From SG8-41 sp963802355 (GTDB lineage Bacteria; Pseudomonadota; Gammaproteobacteria; Burkholderiales; SG8-41): a DNA stretch of 64,000 bases. Position numbers and translations under genes: made by a program. The notes under the pieces are model-generated. The model was given only the letters and a program-made list of their open reading frames with translations. It was not told the DNA's origin and ran no database searches. Position 1 is the first letter of the stretch. Each line of letters begins with the position of its first letter. The stretch spans positions 116,104-180,103 of the forward strand of contig CAWDIV010000001.1 of the NCBI GenBank assembly GCA_963802355.1. Reading direction: 5' to 3'. Below, piece by piece: positions 1 through 7,422 of this stretch.

Positions 1-1
1 G

Positions 2-211
2 AAGAATCCCGACTTCGCCGCCCTCGCCCGCGCCTATGGACTGCACGGCGAAATCGTCGAAAAGACCGCCGACTTCGCGCCCGCGTTCGAGCGCGCGTGG
101 AATGCGAAGACCGCATCGCTCCTTGAACTTCGCATAGACCCCGAGGCCATCACTACGCGGACAACGCTGTCCGCCATCCGCGCCGCCGCGCTCAAAACAA
201 AAAAACAATAG
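2..211 (+). CDS. ThDP-dependent enzyme, C-terminal end (partial)
   Basis: The window opens inside this gene; the last 69 residues and the TAG stop (209-211) are present. The tail holds ARAYGLHGE, then DFAPAFERA, then LELRIDPEAITTR, the usual ending of acetolactate synthase/benzoylformate decarboxylase-type thiamine-diphosphate enzymes, where the pyrophosphate-binding domain closes the protein. Substrate cannot be told from the tail. A CACAGAG-type repeat starts one base after the stop. Confidence 0.75.
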   Translation, partial: KNPDFAALARAYGLHGEIVEKTADFAPAFERAWNAKTASLLELRIDPEAITTRTTLSAIRAAALKTKKQ

Positions 212-240
212 CCACAGAGATCACAGAGGACACAGAGTAA
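212..240 (+). repeat. CACAGAG-type intergenic repeat, left copy
   Basis: The stretch CCACAGAGATCACAGAGGAC begins directly after the ThDP enzyme stop. It is repeated in inverted orientation at about 427-459, so the pair brackets the GxxExxY remnant. A related pair lies at 21743-21840. Confidence 0.7.
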
Positions 241-255
241 GATCACATCGTCGAA

Positions 256-440
256 ATGGCCGACGAACTTACCGATTGCATCATGGGCTGCAATCGAGGT
301 GCATCGGATTCTCGGCCCGGGTCTCCTTGAATCAATATATGAAGAAGCGCTATCTTAAGGCTACTGGTCTCAAGCGCGCCCTACTGATCAACTTCGGCAC
401 CGCAAAACTCACAGAGGGGATAAAGAGAATTTCTCTGTGA
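256..440 (+). pseudogene. GxxExxY-family gene, frameshifted and internally deleted
   Basis: From ATG 256 the reading is MADELTDCIMG. One frame over (from 290) it continues AIEVHRILGPGLLESIYEEA and stops at 356-358. A third piece, from 354, reads LKATGLKRALLINFGTAKL, then TEGIKRISL, and stops at 438-440. These are the N-terminal signature (IGAAIEVHRxLGPGLLExxY) and the C-terminal block of GxxExxY proteins, a family of about 125 residues of unknown function. The middle, roughly 50-60 residues, is missing. The gene cannot make the normal protein. Confidence 0.8.
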
Positions 441-460
441 TCTCTGTGTCCTCTGTGGCT
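427..460 (-). repeat. CACAGAG-type intergenic repeat, inverted copy
   Basis: TCTCTGTGATCTCTGTGTCC then TCTGTGGCT is the reverse complement of the copy at 212-240. It supplies a spurious upstream ATG at 437 to the next gene, whose likely start is 464, outside the repeat. Confidence 0.7.
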
Positions 461-463
461 GAT

Positions 464-1423
464 ATGGTTCGGTATCTAACAGAAAACGACGTCAAGCAGC
501 TCATCACCATGACGCTGGCGCTGGAGGCAGTCGAGGAAGCGCACAGGGCCCTCGCGGAGCATCGTGCAATCGACGTGCCACGAGCGCGCATTCATCTGCC
601 GGGCGGAACGCAGCACGTGCTACAAGCCGCGGCGCCGGGGCTCGGCTACATCGGTTTCAAGTACTACTACACGCGCCCGACGGGGAAGAGCTTCTACGTG
701 CACCTGATAAACACCGAATCGGCGAGGCTCGAAGCAATCATCGAAGCCATACACATGAGCATGGTGCGCACCGGCGCCGCCAGTGGCATCGCGACCCGCT
801 ACCTTGCGAGCCTGGACGCCACTGTCCTCGGGCAGATCGGGGCAGGCTACCAGGGCATCGGCCAGCTCGAAGCCGTGTGCGGCGTGCGCAAGATCCGCAG
901 CGCGCGGGTGTACGCGCGCAATCGCGACCGGCTGACGGCCTTCTGCAATACGATGTCACGAAAACTCGGCATCGAGGTCGCGCCAGCGAGTTCGGCCGAA
1001 GCCGCGGTCCGCGGCGCGCACGTCGTGAACGTCATCACGAAATCAGCGGAGCCGGTGCTTCAGGGCAATTGGCTGGAACCCGGGCAGCATGTAAACGCCG
1101 CCGGCTCCAACGCGCTCTCGCGGCGCGAGCTCGATGAGGAAGCCGTAAAGAAGTGCGATATCGTGACCGTCGACTCGCGCGGCACCGCAAGAAACGAATG
1201 CGGCGATCTGCTGCCCGCCATAGAAAAAGGCTGGCACCGCTGGGAAACGCTTACCGAGATCGGCGAGGTGATTGCCGGCCGCGCAGCCGGCCGCAGCTCG
1301 GCGCGTCAGATCACGCTCTACGAATCCCACGGCATGGGCATCCAGGATCTCTACGCAGGCGCCAGGGTTTCTGCTCTCGCTCGCGAGCGCGGCATCGGCA
1401 CGGACCTGCCCGTCGGTGGATAG
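464..1423 (+). CDS. ornithine cyclodeaminase/mu-crystallin family protein
   Basis: About 319 residues, full length for the OCD/mu-crystallin family of NAD(P)-dependent cytosolic enzymes, which act on amino or imino acids. Visible marks are MVRTGAASGIATRYLA before the Rossmann fold, the dinucleotide loop GQIGAGYQGIGQ, and HVVNVITKSAEPVL then GQHVNAAGSN, typical of the family. ATG 464 (MVRYLTENDV) is chosen because the in-frame ATG 437 lies in the CACAGAG repeat. OCD, alanine dehydrogenase, ketimine reductase and tauropine-type activities all occur in this family, so the substrate is not assigned. A hairpin follows the stop. Confidence 0.8.
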   Translation: MVRYLTENDVKQLITMTLALEAVEEAHRALAEHRAIDVPRARIHLPGGTQHVLQAAAPGLGYIGFKYYYTRPTGKSFYVHLINTESARLEAIIEAIHMSMVRTGAASGIATRYLASLDATVLGQIGAGYQGIGQLEAVCGVRKIRSARVYARNRDRLTAFCNTMSRKLGIEVAPASSAEAAVRGAHVVNVITKSAEPVLQGNWLEPGQHVNAAGSNALSRRELDEEAVKKCDIVTVDSRGTARNECGDLLPAIEKGWHRWETLTEIGEVIAGRAAGRSSARQITLYESHGMGIQDLYAGARVSALARERGIGTDLPVGG

Positions 1424-1429
1424 AAGTGG

Positions 1430-1479
1430 TCTCAAGAACGTACTTCAAGCAATTTCAAGTCATGCTTTCGTTTTTGAGA
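1430..1479 (+). terminator. inverted repeat TCTCAAGAAC / GTTTTTGAGA
   Basis: The arms at 1430-1439 and 1470-1479 pair at 9 of 10 positions, six bases after the stop of the OCD-family gene. The same arms recur at 10585-10618, also directly after a stop codon. There is no clear T-run, so a terminator role is inferred from position only. Confidence 0.45.
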
Positions 1480-1541
1480 TTGACTCTGCATCTTCAGCAA
1501 AGTAGGCCTACATTGATTTCTGGAGCGAAGAGGAGACACCT

Positions 1542-1772
1542 ATGGCGGACATCGAAAGCCGAACACGCGTCGTGATTCTGGCAGGCCCGTATCGCATCAA
1601 GGGCGAGATTTCGCTCGTCGCGGGAGCTCGCCTTACCGACTACATGGTCGAGTCGAAAGGATTCATCGCGGTGACCCAGGCGGAAGTCTGGGACCTCGAA
1701 GGCCGGAGGATCCTGACGGCGTCCTTCCTCGACGTGAGCCGCGCTCACGTCGTCGTCGTCGTTCCGGAATGA
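1542..1772 (+). CDS. conserved small protein of unknown function
   Basis: 76 residues from an ATG preceded by GAGGAGACACCT, a good ribosome-binding site at normal spacing. The chain reads as one small beta-rich domain (RVVILAGPYRIKGEISLVAG, then FIAVTQAEVWDLEGRRIL, then a valine-rich end). No signal peptide, membrane segment or catalytic motif is visible. It stands alone between the OCD-family gene and the convergent cupin gene. I do not recognise a function. Confidence 0.6.
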   Translation: MADIESRTRVVILAGPYRIKGEISLVAGARLTDYMVESKGFIAVTQAEVWDLEGRRILTASFLDVSRAHVVVVVPE

Positions 1773-1900
1773 GTTAGAGACGAGCTGCGGGGAACGGGCC
1801 ATACGACTGCCGGGGAGCGGGCTGCAAACCGCCCACCTGCACAATGCCAATTCTAGTGAAGAAGGTTCATCGTGCGACGGGGGGGCCCCGGGGGGAACGG

Positions 1901-1942
1901 AGGGTGTAAGGAACCCTAACTATCTAAGGTTCCTGACACCTT
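1901..1942. repeat. GGTTCCTGACACC-type inverted repeat (degenerate copy)
   Basis: AAGGTTCCTGACACCTT at 1926-1942 is preceded by a decayed complementary arm (AGGGTGTAAGGAACCCT, about 1900-1917). A near-perfect copy of the same hairpin lies at 51262-51302, directly after a stop codon. Here it sits between convergent genes. Confidence 0.6.
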
Positions 1943-2017
1943 CGGGCCCGTTCCCCGCCGGTCGTACCTGGCGGACCGCCGGCCCTAACTGCCAACTGAC
2001 GGCTGCCAGCCAACTCG

Positions 2018-2437
2018 TTACTTTGCGGGCTGGGCGAGCGGCTTGCCCTTCTCCACAATGTAAGTCGCCAATACCTTTCCGGGCGTAGTGCCGTTTCTAC
2101 CTGCGTGCACGCGTCCGGCCTCGACGAAGAACGCATCTCCCGCCTTCAACGTGACCGGAGGCTTCCCCTCGACTTCCAGGGTGAGCGTGCCTTCCAGCAC
2201 GTAGCCCGCCTCTTCGCCCGGATGGGTATGCTTGGCGATTTCAGCTCCTGGCTGGAAGTCGACACGTGCCACCACCACCGCGCGACCTGGCGTACTCAAA
2301 TCCTGAGCCTGCAATATGGTGCGCGTAAACGGGGGCGGCTGCGTCTGCGCTTCGAGCCCGTGTATACCCCATGCGCCCATTGTTCCAGCAAACACGAACG
2401 CTGCAGCCAATGTCAGTTTCGGGTTCTTCATCTCCAT
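2018..2437 (-). CDS. exported cupin-domain protein
   Basis: 139 residues. An N-terminal signal peptide (NPKLTLAAAFVFAGTMGAWG) indicates export to the periplasm. The single cupin barrel has motif 1 as HTHPGEEAGYVLEGTLTLEV, with the metal-binding His-x-His and Glu, and motif 2 around GDAFFVEAGRVHAGRN, with the last His. Such proteins bind a divalent metal and act as small oxygenases, isomerases or binding proteins; the substrate cannot be read from sequence. A palindromic repeat lies upstream, separating it from pabBC on the same strand. Confidence 0.75.
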   Translation of the reverse strand: MEMKNPKLTLAAAFVFAGTMGAWGIHGLEAQTQPPPFTRTILQAQDLSTPGRAVVVARVDFQPGAEIAKHTHPGEEAGYVLEGTLTLEVEGKPPVTLKAGDAFFVEAGRVHAGRNGTTPGKVLATYIVEKGKPLAQPAK

Positions 2438-2449
2438 CTCCTCCAGTCA

Positions 2450-2495
2450 GAGTACAGTAACAATAATATGAGCGGATACCCCCCTCATGCTCCCC
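2450..2495. repeat. ATGAGGGG-ATA-CCCCTCAT repeat, copy 1
   Basis: ATGAGCGGATACCCCCCTCA then TGCTCCCCTGCATC matches copies at 27183-27222 and 28529-28562 (inverted). The shared core also includes upstream TAACAA and downstream TGCTCC. It lies between pabBC (stop) and the cupin gene (start), both on the minus strand. Confidence 0.7.
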
Positions 2496-2499
2496 TGCA

Positions 2500-4347
2500 T
2501 CAAAACGCCGCGATCAACCTGCGGTTTCCAGTTTCCGGCTCGGTGTCTCGCGCTCCCCGCCGCGCAGCACCCGCACCTGGTGCATACCTCTGACGGAGTT
2601 CATCAGGTAGACGTTCGGGCTGGAAAGAACCTCCTCGAGACGCAGGTACTTTCTCCTGCAACCGGCGCTGTTCCAGCATCCAGGCGCGATAGACACCCGG
2701 GAGCAAGCCACAGCGCACCGGCGGTGTATAGAGGACACCCTTCACCTCAACAGCCACGTTTGCGATGGTCGATTCCGTGATCTCTCCCGCCTCGTTGTAC
2801 AGCAGCACGTCCTCGAATCCGGGGCAGCTGGCCACGGCTTTCTCATAAACGCGGCGGTGTGTCGTCTTGTGGTACAGAAACACGTCGTCCGCGGCTACCG
2901 AAGAGAGGGCGACGGCGATGTTCGCGAAGGGTACCGAAGTTGAAGCAAGCGCGCGCGCCTCGCAGCGGACATTCCCCTTTCGGGTCACCAGCAGGCGGAT
3001 CCGGTGGGAAGCGGCCGGCAGTCGAGACGCTGCATGGTTCAGTTCCTCCGTAATACGCGAAACATCCATGCTGAACCCGAAGTACTCCGCGGACTGGGCG
3101 AGCCGCTCGAGGTGATACCGCAAGAGCGAGTAGCCGTCCCCGGGTGACCATCGCAGCGTCTCCAACAGATCGAAGTCGGGCCGCCGGGCGTGCAGCAGAC
3201 GCGCCTTCACCGCGCATTCCTGCCGTTCCTTGGCGCATTCCGAGTCCCAGACTATTCCTCCTCCAACACCGTATTCGGCGCGCCCGCTGGAGCGGTTGAT
3301 GAGCACTGTGCGAATGGTCACGTTGAACTGGGCGCGGCGTCCGGGAGCCGCGAAGCCGATCACCCCGGTATAGACGCGGCGAGGCGTCGTCTCGATCTCC
3401 GAGATGATCTCCATGGCGCGACGCTTCGGGACGCCGGTGATCGATGCGGGCGGGAACAGCGCCTGGAATATCCGATCCAGAGGTGCCCCGGTTCTCGCGC
3501 GAACGGTGGAGGTCATCTGCCATACCGTCGGGTACTTCTCGACCGTGAATAACCGCGGAACGTGGACGCTCCCGGTCACGGCAACGCGTCCGAGATCGTT
3601 GCGGACCATGTCCACGATCATCACGTTTTCCGCTTGGTCCTTCCCGGATGCGCGCAGATCGGCGGCCTTCCGGCGATCATCGGCCGGCCATAATCCTCGT
3701 GCGGCCGTGCCCTTCATCGGCCGGGACTCGATCAGACTGCCTTCGAGACGGAAGAACAGCTCCGGCGAGGCGCTGCATATGGCCCATTCACCGGTATCCA
3801 CGTATGCCGCGTATGGCATTTCATGATCCGCCATGATCCGCCGGAAGACCGTCCAGGGATCGGCGCGTAACGTGGCGCGCAACCGGTGGGTGAAATTGAC
3901 TTGATAGGTGTCGCCGTTGCGGATGTATTCACGTATGGCCTCGAAGCCCCCGCGATACTCGTCCGGGGTGATCGAGGCCTGCCACGCCAGGTCCGGCAGG
4001 TCCATGCCCGGCGCGTCCGGCAAACTCTCCAGCGTGCGGGGGCGCTGAAACAGGCCGAACCACAACAGCGGGAATGCCGCATCGGCCCGAACCGACAGGC
4101 AGGAATCGAAGGCGGGAGCAGCCTCGTAGGAAACGAAGCCCGCTGCGTAGTATCCGTTCTCTTCTACCGCTTTCTCGATCTCACGCAGCAGAGGTAATAC
4201 TTCGCTGACCTGACGCGCGACCAGCAACCGGCGGGGCGACTCGAAGAGCAGCCACTCTCCGGTGCTTCCGTCACGCAGAACGAGGTGCGGACGTGACGTC
4301 GAACCTGAAGCTTCCGGCGTCGTCATCTCGCCTGGGCTATCGCGCAT
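2500..4347 (-). CDS. pabB: fused aminodeoxychorismate synthase component I / aminodeoxychorismate lyase
   Basis: 615 residues joining two steps of p-aminobenzoate (folate) synthesis in the cytosol. Residues about 1-400 are the PabB chorismate-binding domain: DTYQVNFTHRLRA, RPMKGTAARG with the lysine typical of PabB, VDMVRNDLGRVA, PPASITGVPKRRAMEII and YGVGGGIVWDS. Residues about 410-580 are a class IV aminotransferase-fold PabC lyase, with a candidate PLP lysine in YHKTTHRRVYE. The last about 50 residues are out of frame: dropping one base near 2647 would restore LRLEEVLSSPNVYLMNSVRG. Product length is near normal but the tail is altered. The ATG overlaps the end of a small DUF4124-like reading frame; ATG 4326 is an alternative start. 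Confidence 0.85.
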   Translation of the reverse strand: MRDSPGEMTTPEASGSTSRPHLVLRDGSTGEWLLFESPRRLLVARQVSEVLPLLREIEKAVEENGYYAAGFVSYEAAPAFDSCLSVRADAAFPLLWFGLFQRPRTLESLPDAPGMDLPDLAWQASITPDEYRGGFEAIREYIRNGDTYQVNFTHRLRATLRADPWTVFRRIMADHEMPYAAYVDTGEWAICSASPELFFRLEGSLIESRPMKGTAARGLWPADDRRKAADLRASGKDQAENVMIVDMVRNDLGRVAVTGSVHVPRLFTVEKYPTVWQMTSTVRARTGAPLDRIFQALFPPASITGVPKRRAMEIISEIETTPRRVYTGVIGFAAPGRRAQFNVTIRTVLINRSSGRAEYGVGGGIVWDSECAKERQECAVKARLLHARRPDFDLLETLRWSPGDGYSLLRYHLERLAQSAEYFGFSMDVSRITEELNHAASRLPAASHRIRLLVTRKGNVRCEARALASTSVPFANIAVALSSVAADDVFLYHKTTHRRVYEKAVASCPGFEDVLLYNEAGEITESTIANVAVEVKGVLYTPPVRCGLLPGVYRAWMLEQRRLQEKVPASRGGSFQPERLPDELRQRYAPGAGAARRGARDTEPETGNRRLIAAF

Positions 4348-4454
4348 CGGCGAACAGCGTGTCGCTATAGACCGTCTGGCCGTCCGGCCCGACTAATCGG
4401 TATACCGTTGCGCCGTCCGCCGCCACGGGCTGTCATCATGAGCAGCACCGCCAT
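4337..4454 (-). pseudogene. possible DUF4124-like small gene, frameshifted
   Basis: On the minus strand ATG 4454 gives MAVLLMMTA, like the start of a signal peptide. One frame over, the sequence reads VAADGATVYRLVGPDGQTVY then SDTLFADAR and stops at 4339-4337, overlapping the pabB start. The pattern VYRxVxxxGxxxYSDT resembles DUF4124 periplasmic proteins. Coding sense is only supported by this motif. Confidence 0.3.
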
Positions 4455-4526
4455 AGCTCTCACGCTGGTTTCCCTCCTCGCAATCTGCTTCGCGCCCATA
4501 GGGTTTGATCGAATCTGGCTCTCATC

Positions 4527-5054
4527 CTACAGCGGTCGCCGGAAACGTATTTCGCTGATACTGACCGCTCCGTCAACAACAGCTTCCCGTTTGGTGGCGC
4601 CGTCGACCGCGAAACCGAATTGCTCGTAGAAGCTGCGGGTGCGGGCCATGGTGTCCAGTACCCACAACGTAACGTCCGTGTAGCCATCGGATTTGAGCTT
4701 CGATAAGGCGGTGTCCATCAACGCGCGGCCTATACCATCGTGCCAGTGTGTAGGACGCACATAGATGGCAAGAATCTCTCCTGTGGCAGCCGTGGTAGCG
4801 TCCGGATCCCTGCTGTGACCAAAGTTTACGAAACCGACGATTGTTGCGCCGAGTTCGGCCACGATCAGCTCGGACCTACCTTCCCTTAGGATGCTACGCC
4901 ATATTCCTGCCCGTTTCGGCACCGAAAGCCCGTCTAGGACGACGTCGGGCATCAAGCCCCGATATCCGGATCTCCAGCCTGCGACCTGCACCTCCGCGAC
5001 TCCGGGGGCGTCATCCTGTGTCGCAACGCGGAGTATCGGTGAGTGGACCCTCAT
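4527..5054 (-). CDS. GNAT-family N-acetyltransferase
   Basis: 175 residues, one GCN5-type domain. Near the start is VAEVQVAGWRSGYRGLMPD, the common opening of this subgroup. The acetyl-CoA loop is seen as YVRPTHWHDGIGRALMDTAL (the R/Q-x-x-G-x-G/A equivalent), followed by LWVLDTMARTRSFYEQFGFA, the usual beta6-beta7 end. Cytosolic; acceptor unknown. It is followed on the same strand by a second, unrelated GNAT gene. Confidence 0.8.
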   Translation of the reverse strand: MRVHSPILRVATQDDAPGVAEVQVAGWRSGYRGLMPDVVLDGLSVPKRAGIWRSILREGRSELIVAELGATIVGFVNFGHSRDPDATTAATGEILAIYVRPTHWHDGIGRALMDTALSKLKSDGYTDVTLWVLDTMARTRSFYEQFGFAVDGATKREAVVDGAVSISEIRFRRPL

Positions 5055-5117
5055 TTCTGCCTTAGCACGGCATGACCGATAGCGAGCTTCCCACGGGTGT
5101 CCACAACATCTGCCTGG

Positions 5118-5597
5118 TCATTTGTCCACAGATAGGTGCATCTTCATACCCTCATGCGAAGGAACGAATCCCAGCGATTCGTAAAATTGCTTGGCATCGG
5201 GACGAGTCTTGTCAGTCGTCAACTGGACGAGGTGGCAGCCGCGCTCCCGCGCCCGCTGCACGGCACGCTCGATCATGGACCTGCCCAGCCCTCCCGAGCG
5301 CACCTTCTCGTCTATCCGTACCCCTTCGATTGTCGCCCGCCATCCGCCCTGATATGTCAGCCCCGGCGTGAACGTGATCTGCAGGACGCCAACCACTTCC
5401 CCGCCCAGGCAGGCAACGACGAGCTCGTTGTTGGGATCCGCGGCGACTGCATCAAACGCAGTGAGGTAGCTCGGCGGCAGTGGCAGCTCATAGCGCTCCC
5501 GCTTCGCTCCCAGCGGATCGCTCGCGAGCAGTCGCACGATGTGCGGAACATCGGAACGCTCCGCAGCGCGGAACGACACGTCAGACCGGAACTTCAT
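5118..5597 (-). CDS. GNAT-family N-acetyltransferase
   Basis: 159 residues. The order is FRAAERSDVPHIVRLLA, then GVLQITFTPGLTYQGGWRAT, then the CoA-binding stretch RIDEKVRSGGLGRSMIERAV and QFYESLGFVPSHEGMKMHL. This matches short GNATs that acetylate small amines or act with toxins, but no partner toxin or antitoxin gene lies nearby. It is 63 bp upstream of the neighbouring GNAT gene in the opposite reading order of transcription. Confidence 0.8.
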   Translation of the reverse strand: MKFRSDVSFRAAERSDVPHIVRLLASDPLGAKRERYELPLPPSYLTAFDAVAADPNNELVVACLGGEVVGVLQITFTPGLTYQGGWRATIEGVRIDEKVRSGGLGRSMIERAVQRARERGCHLVQLTTDKTRPDAKQFYESLGFVPSHEGMKMHLSVDK

Positions 5598-5601
5598 GGG
5601 A

Positions 5602-5700
5602 GGATGAGGGATGAGGGATGAGGGATGAAGGATGACCCCGGACTGCGGGAACCTGTCACCCGTATCTCGTCACCCGTATCTCGTCACGTATCACGTTCAC
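5602..5700. repeat. short tandem repeats GGATGAG and CGTATCTCGTCACC
   Basis: GAGGATGAG repeats with period 8 at 5602-5636, and CACCCGTATCTCGT occurs twice at 5658-5690. Similar stuttering units end or start many genes in the window (13081-13118, 13593-13617, 23533-23566, 35478-35540, 37869-37902, 43797-43828). Confidence 0.6.
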
Positions 5701-6139
5701 GCCCTTCCAGATTCCTGAGGCGCTCCGGCGCGACGATCGCCTCGGCCTCGATCTCGACGAGCATGTCGGGATGCGCGAGGCGGTTGATGCCCAGCAACGT
5801 GTTGGTCGGCAGATTGGCAGTGAAGTATTTGTAGCGCTCATCGCACACCGCATAGTACGCGTCGATGTCCCGCACGTAAGTCACGGTGCGCACCACGTCG
5901 TCGAACTTGGCCCCGACATAATCCAGCAGATCGCGGATGCCTGCGCAAACCAGCGCGATCTGCCCACGCAAATCGCCGACGCTCCCGACCCTTCCGTCGG
6001 GCAGCGTGGCGGTCTTCCCGGCGACGAAAATGTGCGCGAGATCCCCTCCGCGCACGACGACGAGCGGCGAGTACAGGTATTGCCCGCGGACCTGGCGGTT
6101 GAACATGCCGGGGGGTGCAACGTTGAAGCGTTCGATCAT
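5684..6139 (-). CDS. RidA/YjgF/YER057c family protein
   Basis: 151 residues with the RidA fold: IFVAGKTATLPDG near residue 38, then GQIALVCAGIRDLLDYVGAK, VVRTVTYVRDIDAYYAV and LLGINRLAHPDMLVEIEAEA. RidA proteins are trimers that hydrolyse reactive enamines/imines made by PLP enzymes, or act as lyases in catabolic operons. It follows the tartrate-dehydratase-like gene at 67 bp on the same strand, so a role clearing a product of that pathway is plausible. The extra N-terminal 30 residues are longer than in classic RidA. Confidence 0.8.
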   Translation of the reverse strand: MIERFNVAPPGMFNRQVRGQYLYSPLVVVRGGDLAHIFVAGKTATLPDGRVGSVGDLRGQIALVCAGIRDLLDYVGAKFDDVVRTVTYVRDIDAYYAVCDERYKYFTANLPTNTLLGINRLAHPDMLVEIEAEAIVAPERLRNLEGRERDT

Positions 6140-6205
6140 CTGTGTATCCCTCGAAAGGTCGCTTTCCTGTCTTGATGGTCTCCGCGCCTCCGCGGCTAAT
6201 TGTTG

Positions 6206-7372
6206 TTAGTCAGCCAGCTGCTGCATCACCTCATACAAAGCATTTTGCGCCTCGAAACCTATTCCCGGCCGCTGGGGCAGCTTGAGATGGCCGTCGTCGA
6301 CCCACGCATCGTCGGCGAAACCGCCGAAGATGCCGAAAACTCCCGGATAGGCCTCGCAGCCACCCAGCCCGAAGCCGCCCACGATGTGCAGCGTCATCTG
6401 GTTGCCGCCGTGGGGAAAAATCGATTTCCGTTCCCAGCCGCGGTGGTCGAGCATAGCGAGCGTGCGCGAGAACTGCACGATGCCGTAGGACTGCGGCACG
6501 TCGATCTGGAGGATGTCGCGGTCGGGACGCATGCCGCCGAAACGCACCAGATTCTCCACGTCCTGCGTGGAAAAGAGATTCTCGCCGGTACCAATAGGCG
6601 CGTCGTAGTTCGCGGCGACTTCGGCGAGCAGCTCGTAGGCGAGCGGATCGGTCGGCTCCTCGAACCAGCGTAGCTTGAACGGCGCGAGCGCCTTCGCATA
6701 CGCCAACGCGCGTGCGCGGTCGAATCCCGCGTTCGCGTCCACCGCAAGGTTGTCGCTGCCCGCGACCACCCGTAGCGCCGCTTCGACCCGCTTCATATCC
6801 TCCGGGATGGTTGCGCCGCCGACTTTGATCTTCATCGTCCGGTAGCCCTGGGCCAGCCTCGAGCGGATTTCGTCCTGCAGCTCTCGGATGCCCTTGCCCG
6901 CCTCGTACCAGCCGCCCCCGACGTAGCACGGAACGTGGTCCGGCGTCGCGCCCCCGTTGTATTTCTCCGCCAGCACGCGGTAAAGCGGCTTGCCGGCGAT
7001 CTTGGCGACCGCGTCCCATACCGCGACCTCGATGGTGCCGATGGCGATCGAGCGCTCGGTATGACCGCCCGGCTTCTCGCGCTGCATCATGGCGGCGAGT
7101 ATCTTCTCGGGGTCGAGATTGTCCCCGGCGCCGTTCACCAGCGATTCGGGAGCCGCCTCGAGGATGCGCGGGATGAAGCGCGCCCGCATTTGCGCGCCGC
7201 AGGCGTAGCGGCCGGTCGAATTGAACGCATAGCCCACTACCGGCTTTCCATCACGGACCGCGTCAGTGATGACGGCAACGACCGAAGTCGTCATCTCGCT
7301 GAAGTCGAACACCGCGTTACGCAAGCTCGACTTCAGCGCAACGGCAGTTTCCCGAATGTCTGTTATGCGCAT
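6206..7372 (-). CDS. enolase-superfamily dehydratase, D-tartrate dehydratase-like
   Basis: 388 residues, mandelate-racemase/muconate-lactonizing group. From memory it closely follows Bradyrhizobium D(-)-tartrate dehydratase: MTTSVVAVITD, VGYAFNSTGRYACG, AGDNLDPEKILAAMM and PGGHTERSIAIGTIEVAVWD. Barrel residues are visible: K-x-K in MKIKVGGATI, metal ligands Asp in VDANAG, Glu in EEPTDP and Glu in GTGENLFS, and the catalytic His in FPHGGNQMTLH. Expected reaction: Mg-dependent syn dehydration of a hydroxy-diacid to a keto-acid in the cytosol. It ends a minus-strand run after five Bug receptors, which suits uptake and use of a C4 hydroxy acid. The exact substrate is inferred. Confidence 0.8.
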   Translation of the reverse strand: MRITDIRETAVALKSSLRNAVFDFSEMTTSVVAVITDAVRDGKPVVGYAFNSTGRYACGAQMRARFIPRILEAAPESLVNGAGDNLDPEKILAAMMQREKPGGHTERSIAIGTIEVAVWDAVAKIAGKPLYRVLAEKYNGGATPDHVPCYVGGGWYEAGKGIRELQDEIRSRLAQGYRTMKIKVGGATIPEDMKRVEAALRVVAGSDNLAVDANAGFDRARALAYAKALAPFKLRWFEEPTDPLAYELLAEVAANYDAPIGTGENLFSTQDVENLVRFGGMRPDRDILQIDVPQSYGIVQFSRTLAMLDHRGWERKSIFPHGGNQMTLHIVGGFGLGGCEAYPGVFGIFGGFADDAWVDDGHLKLPQRPGIGFEAQNALYEVMQQLAD

Positions 7373-7422
7373 GCAAGAAAGCGTCTCAGGTCACTGCGTC
7401 TCAGATAGTGCTTTATCTGGCG

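Noticed and set aside
437..463. Upstream ATG for the ornithine-cyclodeaminase-family gene
   Set aside because: It lies inside the CACAGAG repeat and adds ISVSSVAD, a translation of the repeat.
4408..4629. Plus-strand frame MRRPPPRAVIMSSTAIALTL as a small membrane protein
   Set aside because: It overlaps the DUF4124-like remnant and the end of the GNAT gene on the minus strand, and has no ribosome-binding site.
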